A DNA stretch of 64,000 bases from Scandinavium sp036409475 (GCF_036409475.1 NZ_JAYRCK010000008.1:1-64000), one strand, 5' to 3'; positions 35,896-46,184 are shown, numbered from the stretch's first letter. The notes: a model not told the origin generated them from the sequence alone. Numbers and translations are program-made.

Positions 35896-36815
35896 GGTAG
35901 TACCCCCAATTGCCGCCACAGTCGGCGGGCGGATTCATCGCTATTAATCAGTTCTGAAAGCAGTTCCGGTAATGGCGTGTGCCCCCAGGCAAAGGCGCGA
36001 TACAGTAAATAGGGTACCGGGCTATGCGGTTCGGTGCGCGCCAGGTAGTCTGCGGCCTGTTTAATCATCAGATATGCCTCCTCCCGATGGGCAAATGTGG
36101 CGTTATAGCTGAGTGTTAGGGAGCTTTCCTCGTTGACAGAATGCGGTTGCACCGGCAATGCGCTGCTTCCTAACGCCTGCAGGCCGGTTTTGATCTTTTG
36201 TTCCAGTGCATTAAATGAAGGTGCAGATGCTGCAGGCCAGTTCTGACAGACGGCATTGAGACGTGTGAGCCACTCGATGCTGGATGTCAGGAGTTTTATG
36301 GTGGACTCGTCTGCGCCTGGCAGCGGAACGTCAGAAAATTTTCCCTGCTGCCACTGGGTCAGTGAGACGGTTTCCCCATGAGCGATAAACAGCGGGACTT
36401 CAGCGACCAGAGTGGCGTAGTGTTGCGCCATCCAACTGAGCGGCGCGGCGCGATAGTCATAGTCACCTTCTTTAATTTGGGGATGTAATTTCTCGGGATA
36501 ATGCTCCAGCGCCAGAGTCACTAATGCCAGCGCATCGGGCAGGGCCGCTAAGCCGCGAACTCTAATCCATGCTTCACCCAACCAGCTCATAATGACCAGG
36601 TCTTTGCTGAGCGTTTTCGTCAGCACGGTGGCGATTTTGGCGACTTCATCCCAGTCGGCACGGCGCGGCGTACTTTGCCAGACGCCGGTGGGCAGCGTTT
36701 CGTCATCCTGCTGGCGGGCGGCGACCAACTGGTCGAATTCTGGTGAATAACGGATAGAGTCCCCGCACGGATTATCCGCCTGAATGGGGGCCAGTAATGC
36801 CTGAATATGTTCCAT
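35892..36815 (-). CDS. tssA: T6SS assembly protein TssA, system 2
   Basis: 307 aa from ATG 36815 (MEHIQALLAPIQADNPCGDSIRY); AGGAGG lies 6 bases upstream. The adjacent ATG 36818 overlaps the tssM stop and is also possible. ImpA N-terminal features: ADWDEVAKIATVLTKTLSKDLVIMSWLGEAWIRVRGL and YPEKLHPQ. Shorter than TssA of system 1. Confidence 0.93.
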   Translation of the reverse strand: MEHIQALLAPIQADNPCGDSIRYSPEFDQLVAARQQDDETLPTGVWQSTPRRADWDEVAKIATVLTKTLSKDLVIMSWLGEAWIRVRGLAALPDALALVTLALEHYPEKLHPQIKEGDYDYRAAPLSWMAQHYATLVAEVPLFIAHGETVSLTQWQQGKFSDVPLPGADESTIKLLTSSIEWLTRLNAVCQNWPAASAPSFNALEQKIKTGLQALGSSALPVQPHSVNEESSLTLSYNATFAHREEAYLMIKQAADYLARTEPHSPVPYLLYRAFAWGHTPLPELLSELINSDESARRLWRQLGVLP

Positions 36816-39800
36816 CATTTTCCTCCTGATAATCCCTGCTCGGTAAGCGGTATCCATGGTAGCGGCGCTTTGCTTTGGGCATCTAACAATGTGACCTGCC
36901 AAAATACCGTCGACTGCAATGGCTTCTGACCATCGCCTACGGGGAGCGAAAAGCGCAGCGGCAGCGGTTGCGTCAACGCGCCACCGACGCGCTGTTGTTC
37001 AATCATCCTGAGCAGCGACCACGCTCCCTGCCAGCGCCAACGCCCAGTATCACCGCTTACCGTTACGCCTGTCTGTGACAGGCCTGGCATTGGACGCCAG
37101 GCGGAATTGGCTGCCCAGCGCAGACTAAAGCTCAGACTATCGCCGCTGCGCCAGTGCAGGTCAGTTGAACCATCGGGGTAGCTTATCGATTGTTGATTGC
37201 CGACGAGCCGCCAGTCGGCAATCTGATCCGCGCCAGCCTCATGGTTGCGTGAGGTCCGCCAGATAACCCGTAACGTCACGCCTTCAGGGCTGACCAACGC
37301 CGAAAGTAACGGTTGTGCTGCTGCCAGTTGCTGAATCAGTGGCGGCTGTTCGGATAGCGTTTCGGCGGGGAGTTGCGTGAGCAAAATGGCCAGTTCGCGC
37401 ACCCGATCGACATCAGCATCCGGCGCGTTTGGCACGGCGGTAAAGGGGAAGCGCCCCGCAAGCCAGGTGTTGTACAGATTGAAGGTCTTCTGTACCGCGC
37501 CGATGCTGGCCTGTTGGCGTAACTGCTGACATTTTTGCAATGATGCGTTTACCAGCGCGTTGAGCGATTGACCGTAAAAATCGTTACTGCCCGCGCTGTG
37601 AAACTGCGCCAATTCACTCTGGCAGTTCTGTGCGGAGAGCGTCGGCAGCGCGGCGGCAAGGGTCGCCATCTGCATCGGCGGACTGCCAGGATCCTGTTGT
37701 TGAAGTCGTTGCATGGCTGCCAGTGAACTACTCCAGCGAACGATAAGCTGGTTATCCATTGCCGTTAGCCATGGGCGCTGCTTGTCGAGCCAGTCAATAT
37801 CCTGCTGATAGCGGACCAGCACGCCAGAGATTTGCTCTGCTTGTGCGCTAGCCCACCCGGCAATTTTCTGCCCGCTAGCCTGAGCCTGTTCTGTGGTAGC
37901 GTAATTGACCGCCGGAGGGTTAATCGACGGAAGTAACGCGCCGCCGTCCTGACGTACCCGGCTAATCACCTGGTCTGCGGTTTGTTGGCGCAATGCTATA
38001 GCAAGCTGAGGGCGATTGAGCTGGTTGAAGGCCTCAATGATCCGATCCGCGCTGGCGGTGCTGACATTGCTGTTATCTGGGGTTCCGGCGGCCTCTGTGT
38101 ATAGCGCCTGACGGATGGCGTTTTCCGCCGCCTGTCGCGCCAGCATGGTGATTTTGGGTCGCCAGATGCTGTCTGGAAGCTGCTGCGTAAAGCGCTCAAA
38201 TCCGCCATATAGCGCCAGCGCCTGCTGGAGTTGCAGATTGCCGGGATAACCGACAGGGTCCCCGGTGGGCTGACTTGCTCCTTGCTGCCAGAAGGGTTGG
38301 TTAAGTAAATCACGCAAGCTTTTTTGTAATGCCAGAAGATCCGGCGATACGCTGAATTGCCCTTCCGGGGATTGCTCGGTTAGTGAGGAGAAGTGCAGCC
38401 TGGAACCATCAACCTGTGCCAGAAAGCGTTGGCGAAGTAGGGTTTCGTGGCGAAGCAGTTCCTGAACCACGCCGTTGTCGATAAGCCTAAGGGTTCGTGC
38501 CTGCGCGAGCAGCTCATCCAGTGGCAGTCTGATTGGCGAATTTGTTGCGTCACGACTCAGGTTATTGATGGTTGTCAGCGTTGCCTGTAAGCGGCTGACC
38601 TGCCGGATCAGCGAGCGGACGAACAACGGGGTAACCCCGGAGCCGTTGCCAAATAGCGCCAGCAGCTGTTCGAGTTGCTCTTCGTTGTTATCCAGGCTGG
38701 TATTGCCATAGTTTTGCTCCAGCCAGCGCATGGTTTCGTGAGAAAAAAGTACGCTGTTGCGCTGAGTCAACTCGCTGGCGTCGGGTAATTTCAGACGCGA
38801 GAGATTAAGCGTGGCAAACATCTCGTTGAGCTTTTCCTGCGAGGGCAAAGAGTCGGTGTCCACGGTCACGCCCCAAACGCTGGCGCTGACGTTTGCCAAC
38901 GTCTGCACAGTGGGTTGCTTCATCTGCATCAATTGCAGCAACGGCAAATAGCGCGACTCCATTTGTTTTGCCTGAGTGAGCAAGTGCTGAATTTGCCGGT
39001 AACGCTCTTCGGGTAGCAGATCGTCCTGCTCAAAGCCCCTTTCATGTTGATTTTGCAGGCAGATACTGTTGGTCGCGGGCACCAGCAGGCTGGCCAGGGT
39101 GACGTTGTTAAACGTCTCGCGCAATTTTGTATCGGTACGGCTGAACAGCGAGCCGGGCCAGACGATGGAACGAAACTGCCACTGTGGAATGCCGTTGAGA
39201 ACCCGCCAGTACAGCGTGGTGGAACGCTCACCAGTGATATCGGCTCGGACGGCTGTGGCGAGGACCTGCAGACGATCGTGCAATAGTACGGCGTTGGTGT
39301 GCTGGTATCGCCAGCTCCAGGTCATGGCGGCAAGCCAGAGAACGCAAAGGCAGCTATAGCAGGCGAGGGTTATGAAATGGCGGCGCAGGTTCAGGCGCAG
39401 CAGGCGGCGAACCGGAAGCGCGAGGCCGCGCTCAGCGGTAATTTTCCCGCTCAGCAGCGACTGACAAAACTGCATCTGCGGTTTGCCCTCCGCCATCGTT
39501 CGTGCAACAAACCAGATCCCGCGTAGCTGCGGCGGCTCATCGCGGGCATGACTGTTAAACAGGCCGTCAAAAGTGTCATGCAACGGTGCGGCAAGCGGTG
39601 GGAAGTTTTCTGGCAGGCGGAATAATTGCTCCGGCGTGTTGCCTCGCAGCGCGCCAAGCTCGGTGATGAACATCCGCAGCGAAGTACGGGTATTGTCCAG
39701 GGCATTGTCGATCCACTGCGGTTTCCAGATGGCTTCTCTGGCGACCGGAATCGTGCTGCCAATAGGGCTGCGGCGAGCATCCTCTGGCAATAGCTCCAGT

Positions 39801-40354
39801 AAAGAGGCAGTGCCTTCCAGTGATTCCATGCCGCTGATGATCAGGTAAATTGGCAGACTCAGTCCGCACACCTGCTGCAACTGCTGACAGTTATGCAACA
39901 AGCTGGCGCGGACAGTATCATCGTCGTACAGCGTCTCTAATGAAAGGGTGATAATCAGTGCGTCCAGCGGTCGCTGTGGGCGGCTTTTAACCAGTGCAGA
40001 CAGCGTCTTCTGCCAGTCGTTCTGGCGAATTAGCCGCTTTTTGCCAACGGTTTGTAGCGTTTGCGGCAGGCACAGAAGGTTGCACTGAGGATTAAACCAC
40101 CATTGCCCGAACCAGTATTCCTGGCCGTCGGTGAGTGACCAACTGCGGCAAAGCAGACGATTATCCTCTTCATCGCCAAGCATCAGGATTCGCATACTGT
40201 CGTAAGGATCCTGGCCTGTGCAGGCTCGCTGGATCTCCTTTTGCGCACGGTTGAACGTATCGTTTCGGTATTCCCACTGCCACCAGACGCACCAGAGAGT
40301 AATCGCCAACAGCACCAGCATAATAATCAGTAGCGTAAGCCAGGGTTGCGTCAC
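36815..40354 (-). CDS. tssM: T6SS membrane complex protein TssM, system 2 (no Walker A motif)
   Basis: 1179 aa. One N-terminal membrane segment (LTLLIIMLVLLAITLWCVWW), a cytoplasmic domain, a second membrane segment near residues 330-350 (HFITLACYSCLCVLWLAAMTW), then the long periplasmic domain. At the place of the Walker A motif the sequence reads MRILMLGDEEDNRLLCRSW, so no GxxxxGK[ST] is present; TssM of some sci-2-like systems also lack it. ATG overlaps the tssL stop. Confidence 0.95.
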   Translation of the reverse strand: MTQPWLTLLIIMLVLLAITLWCVWWQWEYRNDTFNRAQKEIQRACTGQDPYDSMRILMLGDEEDNRLLCRSWSLTDGQEYWFGQWWFNPQCNLLCLPQTLQTVGKKRLIRQNDWQKTLSALVKSRPQRPLDALIITLSLETLYDDDTVRASLLHNCQQLQQVCGLSLPIYLIISGMESLEGTASLLELLPEDARRSPIGSTIPVAREAIWKPQWIDNALDNTRTSLRMFITELGALRGNTPEQLFRLPENFPPLAAPLHDTFDGLFNSHARDEPPQLRGIWFVARTMAEGKPQMQFCQSLLSGKITAERGLALPVRRLLRLNLRRHFITLACYSCLCVLWLAAMTWSWRYQHTNAVLLHDRLQVLATAVRADITGERSTTLYWRVLNGIPQWQFRSIVWPGSLFSRTDTKLRETFNNVTLASLLVPATNSICLQNQHERGFEQDDLLPEERYRQIQHLLTQAKQMESRYLPLLQLMQMKQPTVQTLANVSASVWGVTVDTDSLPSQEKLNEMFATLNLSRLKLPDASELTQRNSVLFSHETMRWLEQNYGNTSLDNNEEQLEQLLALFGNGSGVTPLFVRSLIRQVSRLQATLTTINNLSRDATNSPIRLPLDELLAQARTLRLIDNGVVQELLRHETLLRQRFLAQVDGSRLHFSSLTEQSPEGQFSVSPDLLALQKSLRDLLNQPFWQQGASQPTGDPVGYPGNLQLQQALALYGGFERFTQQLPDSIWRPKITMLARQAAENAIRQALYTEAAGTPDNSNVSTASADRIIEAFNQLNRPQLAIALRQQTADQVISRVRQDGGALLPSINPPAVNYATTEQAQASGQKIAGWASAQAEQISGVLVRYQQDIDWLDKQRPWLTAMDNQLIVRWSSSLAAMQRLQQQDPGSPPMQMATLAAALPTLSAQNCQSELAQFHSAGSNDFYGQSLNALVNASLQKCQQLRQQASIGAVQKTFNLYNTWLAGRFPFTAVPNAPDADVDRVRELAILLTQLPAETLSEQPPLIQQLAAAQPLLSALVSPEGVTLRVIWRTSRNHEAGADQIADWRLVGNQQSISYPDGSTDLHWRSGDSLSFSLRWAANSAWRPMPGLSQTGVTVSGDTGRWRWQGAWSLLRMIEQQRVGGALTQPLPLRFSLPVGDGQKPLQSTVFWQVTLLDAQSKAPLPWIPLTEQGLSGGK

Positions 40355-41100
40355 TTATCATCTCCCTGGCAGGATTGGGTTACCGGAAAATCTGGCAGCG
40401 TATTTACGCCAATGGCATCTTCAATACTCAGCCACAATCGCTGACTCAGCAGCAATAGCGCCAACAGTATGACGAGGGCAATAAGATGCAGGCGCGAATT
40501 GTCTGGCAGGCGGCGATGTGCCGGAAGCTGTAAAGAGGGGCCCAGCGCGGTCGATTCCATACGTTCGGCTATATCGCTGAGCTGAGCGTCATGCTGAAAG
40601 GCAAAATGCCACAGCAGGCGGCAGGTTTCCTGATGATTCTGCAGATTAAAATCGCTACGTCGGGAACCAAACCCCAGCGTCAGGCAGCGCAAATACAGCG
40701 CGGCTAAATCTCGTTTACCTGGGCTACGTTCATTGAGCAGGGCGGTGATCTTGCGGGGGATCTGATCCCCTGCGCTATGGGTTTGCCACAGATGATACTC
40801 CAGTGGACAGGACTGCCACAGGGAGAGTGCGGGCCAGTCACCATAGAGTACGGACTCATCAATCAGCGCGACCAGGGCATAAACGGCAGCGTCAATCTGC
40901 TGCTGAAATGGCGAACCCAGTTCGCGGGTCAGACGTCGGTTATACTCTTCTACCACCTGACTGGCGTATACAACGGCCTGATTATGCAGCTCATCTGGCG
41001 GTAGCGGAGTGCTTTTCCAGCGTTCGAACTGCGCCAGCCAGCGGGTGTAAATCTCATCAAACAGACGGCTGGCTGGCATATCAGGATGCGCGGGCGTCAT
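40351..41100 (-). CDS. tssL: T6SS inner-membrane protein TssL, system 2
   Basis: 249 aa, DotU domain (DAAVYALVALIDESVLYGDWPALSLWQSCPLEYHLW, LYLRCLTLGFGSR) and one C-terminal membrane helix (LHLIALVILLALLLLSQRLW). No OmpA-like domain. It overlaps tssK by 20 bp at its start and tssM by 4 bp at its end. Confidence 0.94.
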   Translation of the reverse strand: MTPAHPDMPASRLFDEIYTRWLAQFERWKSTPLPPDELHNQAVVYASQVVEEYNRRLTRELGSPFQQQIDAAVYALVALIDESVLYGDWPALSLWQSCPLEYHLWQTHSAGDQIPRKITALLNERSPGKRDLAALYLRCLTLGFGSRRSDFNLQNHQETCRLLWHFAFQHDAQLSDIAERMESTALGPSLQLPAHRRLPDNSRLHLIALVILLALLLLSQRLWLSIEDAIGVNTLPDFPVTQSCQGDDK

Positions 41101-42418
41101 GACTTACCTCCTGACGGTAGAGCATGATCTGCTGCGGCATATCCTCTGTTTCATGCAATGGTGCAATAACCAGCGGCGTCCCTTTTTCGAACCACTGGAG
41201 GGTAAGGGTTAGGGTAAACAGGGCCACATTGCCGTCGATTTCCCAGTCACTGCGCTGTTCTGCTGCCAGCGGCGAGAACGTCATTCCATGCATCCGCTGA
41301 CGACGCAGGACAGATACAAAGGGATGGCTGGTGATAAGGCTCATTTGTAACCATTTTTCTGCTTTGGCGGCGTTGCCTCCGGGCATCAGTAGACCTATCA
41401 CCACCTGCTCTCCGGCGTGGAGATCCGGCGGAAGTTGCAGTGAAAAAGCGTTATCCAGTTTGCTGAAATTTAGCCGCTGATAGCGGCGATGAATATGTGC
41501 CAACTGGTTTTTCAGTACGGTGAAAAGAGATGCAAATGCGGGCAGCATGTTCTGATAATCAAAAGCTGGCAGCAGGGGCAGCGTTTTATCCTGAGTCAGT
41601 ATTGCCGTTTGCCCGATAAAGAGACTCAGCGCGCGGTAAAGATCCTGTGGGTGCGGCCGCCCGCTGCTAATCAAGCTTTCCACCAGCGGCAATGCGCCCT
41701 GGATACTCTGCAGCGAAAGCGTAAGCCATAGCCAGTCGTTGGTACGCTGCCCGTGTTGCGCCAACTGCATTTCCCGGCTCAGAAATAGAATTTTTTCTCT
41801 AGCCTGCAGGCAGAGTTGTCGGGTGTGGCGCGCCAGGTAACTCTCTTCGTTGACGGTGGGTGAGGGGGGAAACCACTCGCTCTGACGGAATCCGCCTTCG
41901 CTATACATAACCTGCAGCAGCGGCAGACAGACAAAATCGGCGCGATCGTGCTGGCAAACCAGACGCGGTTCGGGCTGCCATTGCGAAATGCTCTCGGGAA
42001 ATTCACCGCTACTCAGGTCAGGCAGCGGGGTGCTGTTGACTGAGCGATAGCGGCTATTCATCAACTGCCACTGCCCGGCACGGTTTAGCGGCGGCAGCGA
42101 CAGCCAGAGGATATGCTCACTGTCCGGCGCGGCAGGCAGCAAACGGGCGCAGTCAAACTCCAGTGATAAATCGTCGCTAATGTCAAACTTGACCGGCGTG
42201 CCGTCGGGCATAATTGCTTCCAGGTGCAAAATACGTAGCGTTCCTGCACACAGCGCCGCTTCGTCAATCTGTAGCCGGTTGACGCCCCAAAACCACGGAT
42301 TAGCGCACCCGGTGAGCGCTGCGCAAAGCGTTTCATTGCGCAATGCCTGCAACTGAAAATGTTGAGGTAGCATTGCCATCCCTTCATACCAGCAAACCAT
42401 TGCCGGAATTGTGCTCAT
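41081..42418 (-). CDS. tssK: T6SS baseplate connector TssK, system 2
   Basis: 445 aa. VCWYEGMAMLPQHFQLQALRNETL is the TssK opening signature. Starts 14 bp after tssJ and overlaps tssL. Weakly similar to TssK of system 1, again marking a separate lineage. Confidence 0.95.
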   Translation of the reverse strand: MSTIPAMVCWYEGMAMLPQHFQLQALRNETLCAALTGCANPWFWGVNRLQIDEAALCAGTLRILHLEAIMPDGTPVKFDISDDLSLEFDCARLLPAAPDSEHILWLSLPPLNRAGQWQLMNSRYRSVNSTPLPDLSSGEFPESISQWQPEPRLVCQHDRADFVCLPLLQVMYSEGGFRQSEWFPPSPTVNEESYLARHTRQLCLQAREKILFLSREMQLAQHGQRTNDWLWLTLSLQSIQGALPLVESLISSGRPHPQDLYRALSLFIGQTAILTQDKTLPLLPAFDYQNMLPAFASLFTVLKNQLAHIHRRYQRLNFSKLDNAFSLQLPPDLHAGEQVVIGLLMPGGNAAKAEKWLQMSLITSHPFVSVLRRQRMHGMTFSPLAAEQRSDWEIDGNVALFTLTLTLQWFEKGTPLVIAPLHETEDMPQQIMLYRQEVSHDARAS

Positions 42419-42432
42419 AGTACTTTCCTTGT

Positions 42433-42891
42433 TCAGGGGGCCAGGATTGCTTCATCCGTCATTAGCAGCAGATGCAATGAATCTGCTTTATCCAGTCTTA
42501 AGCGGTGTTCTCCTGCGCTGCTGTAGCGGGCAAACAGCAGAATTGCCTCTGCCTTAACGCCCTGCAGAGGGGAGCTTTTGGTCACAAAACGCGAATTCGG
42601 CACCAGCTCCAGCGACCAGACGTGCAACCCGTCAGGGCTATCGCGCAGCAGTTGTGATTTGGCGTTAAACCATTGTGTTGCACTAAGCGTTTGTACGGTT
42701 GGCAGCAACGCGTTATCGGCAACCGCGACAATATCAATGGCGACTGGCGTGTTATCATTTGCATCTGCTACGGTTTCAATGACCACATCATTAAATGCCA
42801 CACGGTTTTGCCACAATGAACAGCCGCTACTCAGTAAAATTAAAATACTGAATAATATTATGCTAGCTGGATGGCGTAGGCCGTTTGTCAT
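42433..42891 (-). CDS. tssJ: T6SS outer-membrane lipoprotein TssJ, system 2
   Basis: 152 aa. Lipoprotein signal with lipobox LSSGC (Cys24, next Ser). The mature part is a small beta-domain (LHVWSLELVPNSRF, AEAILLFARYSSAGEHRL). It heads the minus-strand operon and is divergent from tssB. Confidence 0.9.
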   Translation of the reverse strand: MTNGLRHPASIILFSILILLSSGCSLWQNRVAFNDVVIETVADANDNTPVAIDIVAVADNALLPTVQTLSATQWFNAKSQLLRDSPDGLHVWSLELVPNSRFVTKSSPLQGVKAEAILLFARYSSAGEHRLRLDKADSLHLLLMTDEAILAP

Positions 42892-43266
42892 ATAAAATCC
42901 TTTTATATCGTCATTAAGAAGGTAATTAATAGCAACGGTTCTGTTTTTGACTTAAATCATTATTGGACGAATCTTAAGTAATGAAATTTGTTAACATTTA
43001 AATATTCATGTGATTTATGATTCTCGTGTGAAGTATTGTTTTTAATTGGTTTTTGATGTAACTCATTGATTCTTATTGGTTAGTTTTAAGTTAATTGATT
43101 TTTATCAAATGTTTTATTTTTGTGTAGAAAAACCAAAAATTAAGTTGATATTTATTTTGTGTTGTGTTTTTTATATTGCAGGTAGTTATTCATGAATATC
43201 GCTTTTCGAATAATGGTGCGGCAAATATCGTACCAGGGATACTATTGCAATAAAAAAGGATTAAAT
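42892..43266. promoter_or_regulatory. Divergent control region between tssJ and tssB, system 2
   Basis: 375 bp, very AT-rich (a typical H-NS target by composition). For tssB a weak sigma-70-like pair TTGATA (43145-43150) and TTTTAT about 18 bases later is possible. No gene is accepted here; the N-terminal extension of tssB from 43192 is not supported by a ribosome site. Confidence 0.5.
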
Positions 43267-43779
43267 ATGGCCGAGAGCATACAGCATAAACTCAACCGTA
43301 TTAGGCCGCCGCGCGTACAAATAACGTATGATGTGGAAACGGGTGGGGCGATTGAGAAAAAAGAGCTTCCCTTGGTTGTTGGTATTCTGGCTGATTTATC
43401 CGGGCATCCAGCATCCCCACCCGCTAAATTACGTGAGCGGCGATTCGTCGAAATCGATCGTGATAATTTCGATGATGTGCTTTCCTCCATCTCACCTCGT
43501 CTGGCGGTTCAGGTAGAAAATCGTCTGGCTAATGATGGCAGCAAATTGAACGTTGAGCTGCGCTTTAACGAGTTCGACGACTTTTCGCCGCTCAATATTA
43601 TCAATCAGGTTAAACCCCTCCAGCGCCTTTTCCTTGCCCGCCAACGCTTGCGCGACCTCCTCACCAAACTGGACGGTAACGACGATTTGGATGCGTTGTT
43701 ACAGCAGGTGGTAAACGATAACGCAGAACTTCAGGCGTTAAGACCTGCTGCTGAAGAAAAACCAGCTGAAAACGCGTAA
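43267..43779 (+). CDS. tssB: T6SS sheath small subunit TssB, system 2
   Basis: 170 aa from ATG 43267 with AAGGA 8 bases upstream. IRPPRVQITYDVETGGAIEKKELPLVVGILADLSGHP and RRFVEIDRDNFDDVL are the usual TssB blocks of this branch. Forms the sheath with TssC 18 bp downstream. Confidence 0.95.
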   Translation: MAESIQHKLNRIRPPRVQITYDVETGGAIEKKELPLVVGILADLSGHPASPPAKLRERRFVEIDRDNFDDVLSSISPRLAVQVENRLANDGSKLNVELRFNEFDDFSPLNIINQVKPLQRLFLARQRLRDLLTKLDGNDDLDALLQQVVNDNAELQALRPAAEEKPAENA

Positions 43780-43797
43780 CGGAAAAGGAGAAGAGCA

Positions 43798-45279
43798 ATG
43801 GAGAATGTGCAAGAACAAACTGAAACGGGTGGACAGACCGTTACGCTGAGCGTACTGGACCGCATTATTCAGGAAGGACGGATGGCTCGTGATGAGCTGC
43901 AACAGACCTATGCACGGGACATGCTGGAAGAGCTGGCGACGCAAATCCTCGATGAAGGAATGGCGATCGGAAGCGACACTGTGGCGATGATTAACCACCG
44001 TATTGCGCAGATCGATGAGCTTATCAGCGCCCAGTTGAATGAGGTGTTGCATCATCCGGATACCCAGAAGCTGGAGTCTTCCTGGCGTGGGTTGCATCAG
44101 TTTGTAATGAACACCGAAACCAGTACGCGATTGAAGTTACGACTGCTGAATGTCTCGCGCAAAGAGTTGCAGGACGATCTGGAAAAAGCGGTTGAGTTCG
44201 ATCAGAGCACGCTGTTCAAAAAGCTGTACGAAGATGAATATGGCACCTTTGGCGGTAACCCTTACAGCGTGCTGGTGGGGGATTTTGAGTTTGGCCGTCA
44301 TCCGCAGGACGTGGCGCTGCTGGAGAAAATATCTCAGGTTGCGGCGGCCGCTCATGCGCCGTTTATTGCCGCTGCCAGCCCGCGCTTGTTTGATATGGGA
44401 TCGTTCGCTGAGCTGAGCGTGCCACGCGATCTGGCGAAGATCTTCGAAAGCACCGAGATGATCAAATGGCGAGCATTTCGTGAAAGCGACGACTCGCGCT
44501 ATGTCTCGCTGGCGCTGCCGCACGTTTTACAGCGTCTGCCCTACGGGCCGGATACGGTGCCGGTAGACGGGGTAAACTTTATCGAGGACGTTAACGGCCT
44601 GGATGCCAGCAAATACCTGTGGGGGAATGCCGCCTGGGTACTGGCCAACCGCATTACCGAGGCGTTTGCTTTATATGGCTGGTGCGCTGCGATTCGTGGC
44701 GCAGAAGGTGGCGGACTGGTGGAAGGTCTCCCGGCGCATACTTTCTCCACTCCATCCGGTGATATCAGTCTGCGCTGTCCGACGGAGGTAGCCATTACCG
44801 ATCGCCGTGAAAAAGAGTTGAACGATCTTGGGTTCATCGCGCTGTGTCATAAAAAGAATACGAATACCGCCGCGTTTTTTGGCGGGCAAACCACTAACCA
44901 GGCAAAAATCTACAACACGCCTGAAGCCAACGCTAATGCGCGGATCTCGGCGATGCTGCCGTACGTCCTTGCCGCCTCCCGCTTTGCGCACTACCTGAAA
45001 GTCATTATGCGCGACAAAGTCGGCAGTTTTTTGAGTCGCGAAGATGTTGAGCGATTCCTCAATAACTGGATTGCCAGTTACGTGCTACTCAGCGACACAG
45101 CACCGCAGGAGATCAAGGCGCAATATCCGTTGCGCGAAGCACGGATAGACGTACTGGATGTTCCTGGCAAACCTGGTGTCTATCGCGCAGTGGTATTCCT
45201 GCGCCCTCATTTCCAGCTGGAAGAATTGACCACATCTATCCGCCTGGTTGCGGAATTGCCACCGCCTGTATCGGCTTAA
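43798..45279 (+). CDS. tssC: T6SS sheath large subunit TssC, system 2
   Basis: 493 aa. KLESSWRGLHQFVMNTETSTRLKLRLLNVSRKEL, EYGTFGGNPYSVLVGDFEFG, AHAPFIAAASPRLFDM and WRAFRESDDSRYVSLALP are classical TssC strings. AAGGAG upstream of the ATG. Followed by hcp. Confidence 0.96.
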   Translation: MENVQEQTETGGQTVTLSVLDRIIQEGRMARDELQQTYARDMLEELATQILDEGMAIGSDTVAMINHRIAQIDELISAQLNEVLHHPDTQKLESSWRGLHQFVMNTETSTRLKLRLLNVSRKELQDDLEKAVEFDQSTLFKKLYEDEYGTFGGNPYSVLVGDFEFGRHPQDVALLEKISQVAAAAHAPFIAAASPRLFDMGSFAELSVPRDLAKIFESTEMIKWRAFRESDDSRYVSLALPHVLQRLPYGPDTVPVDGVNFIEDVNGLDASKYLWGNAAWVLANRITEAFALYGWCAAIRGAEGGGLVEGLPAHTFSTPSGDISLRCPTEVAITDRREKELNDLGFIALCHKKNTNTAAFFGGQTTNQAKIYNTPEANANARISAMLPYVLAASRFAHYLKVIMRDKVGSFLSREDVERFLNNWIASYVLLSDTAPQEIKAQYPLREARIDVLDVPGKPGVYRAVVFLRPHFQLEELTTSIRLVAELPPPVSA

Positions 45280-45298
45280 TTACATAAGGGAAGATTCT

Positions 45299-45784
45299 AT
45301 GGATGCTATTTTTTTAAAGATTGATCCGATCAAAGGCGACAGCAACGTTGATGGATATGTAGACCAAATTGAAATTATGTCCTTTAGTCATAATGTGGCG
45401 ATGCAGGTTACTAATGATGTGAGTAACACCAACCGTACGTCTGGTCGGGCGCATGTGGGGGAGATGTCACTGACCAAATTTGTCGATATTTCCACTCCTG
45501 AACTTAATCTTTACTGTTGTTCCGGGAAAATGATTACACAGGCTGTTTTAACGCTATGTCGCAATGATGGCGATTCGGTGCTGCCGTTTATTGTCTATAC
45601 CCTCGACAATGTATTGATTTCACATATCAGCGTCAGTGGCGGCTCGGGCGGTAAACCTGTTGAAACGCTATCGCTAAACTTCAGCAAAATTAAATGGGAA
45701 TTGAAGGCCCAAAAATTAGAAGGGGCGGAGAAAGGTGCGGCGGCGTCGACCTGGGATATGGCGATGAATAAAAATGGTGGTTGA
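45299..45784 (+). CDS. hcp: T6SS tube protein Hcp (AaiC-like), system 2
   Basis: 161 aa from ATG 45299 with AAGGGAAG upstream. MDAIFLKIDPIKGDSNVDGYVDQIEIMSFSH, GRAHVGEMSLTKFVDISTPELNLYCCSGKMI and KPVETLSLNFSKIKWEL identify the Hcp1 family. Position between tssC and tssE is that of aaiC in the EAEC sci-2 cluster. It overlaps the tssE start. Confidence 0.95.
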   Translation: MDAIFLKIDPIKGDSNVDGYVDQIEIMSFSHNVAMQVTNDVSNTNRTSGRAHVGEMSLTKFVDISTPELNLYCCSGKMITQAVLTLCRNDGDSVLPFIVYTLDNVLISHISVSGGSGGKPVETLSLNFSKIKWELKAQKLEGAEKGAAASTWDMAMNKNGG

Positions 45785-46164
45785 TGATGAAATCATCCAT
45801 CCCGGTTGCATTGTTCGACAGACTGATGGATGAGGATGTAACGCCGCGCGAATCGGTGTGCCGGGAGCTGAGACGATTGTTCAACTCCCGTGCTCCTGCG
45901 GATGATGACGAGTTACCGCTGCTACTTGCCTGGGGCGTCCCGGAATGGCATGGGCTGAACGCGGGCGATGAACGAGTGCTTAGCTGGTATTGTCGCCGGC
46001 TACGCGCAGCCATTTTACGCAACGAGCCGCGGATTCAGGCGCTAACTGTCAGCGTGAAGGATGCGCATCATCAGACGCTGACGCTACGCATTGAAGCGAT
46101 GCTGTGGAACGATGATGACCCGTTGACGCTGAGTCTGGCGTATCAAAACGGCAGTTGGCAATAA
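45784..46164 (+). CDS. tssE: T6SS baseplate protein TssE, system 2
   Basis: 126 aa. Starts at ATG 45784, which overlaps the hcp stop, or at the next codon ATG 45787. VALFDRLMDEDVTPRESVCRELRRLFNSR and VLSWYCRRLRAAILRNEPRIQALTV fit gp25-like TssE. The GIxD core region is weakly conserved. Confidence 0.9.
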   Translation: MMKSSIPVALFDRLMDEDVTPRESVCRELRRLFNSRAPADDDELPLLLAWGVPEWHGLNAGDERVLSWYCRRLRAAILRNEPRIQALTVSVKDAHHQTLTLRIEAMLWNDDDPLTLSLAYQNGSWQ

Positions 46165-46184
46165 CCCGCGAAAGGGGAAGGTCA

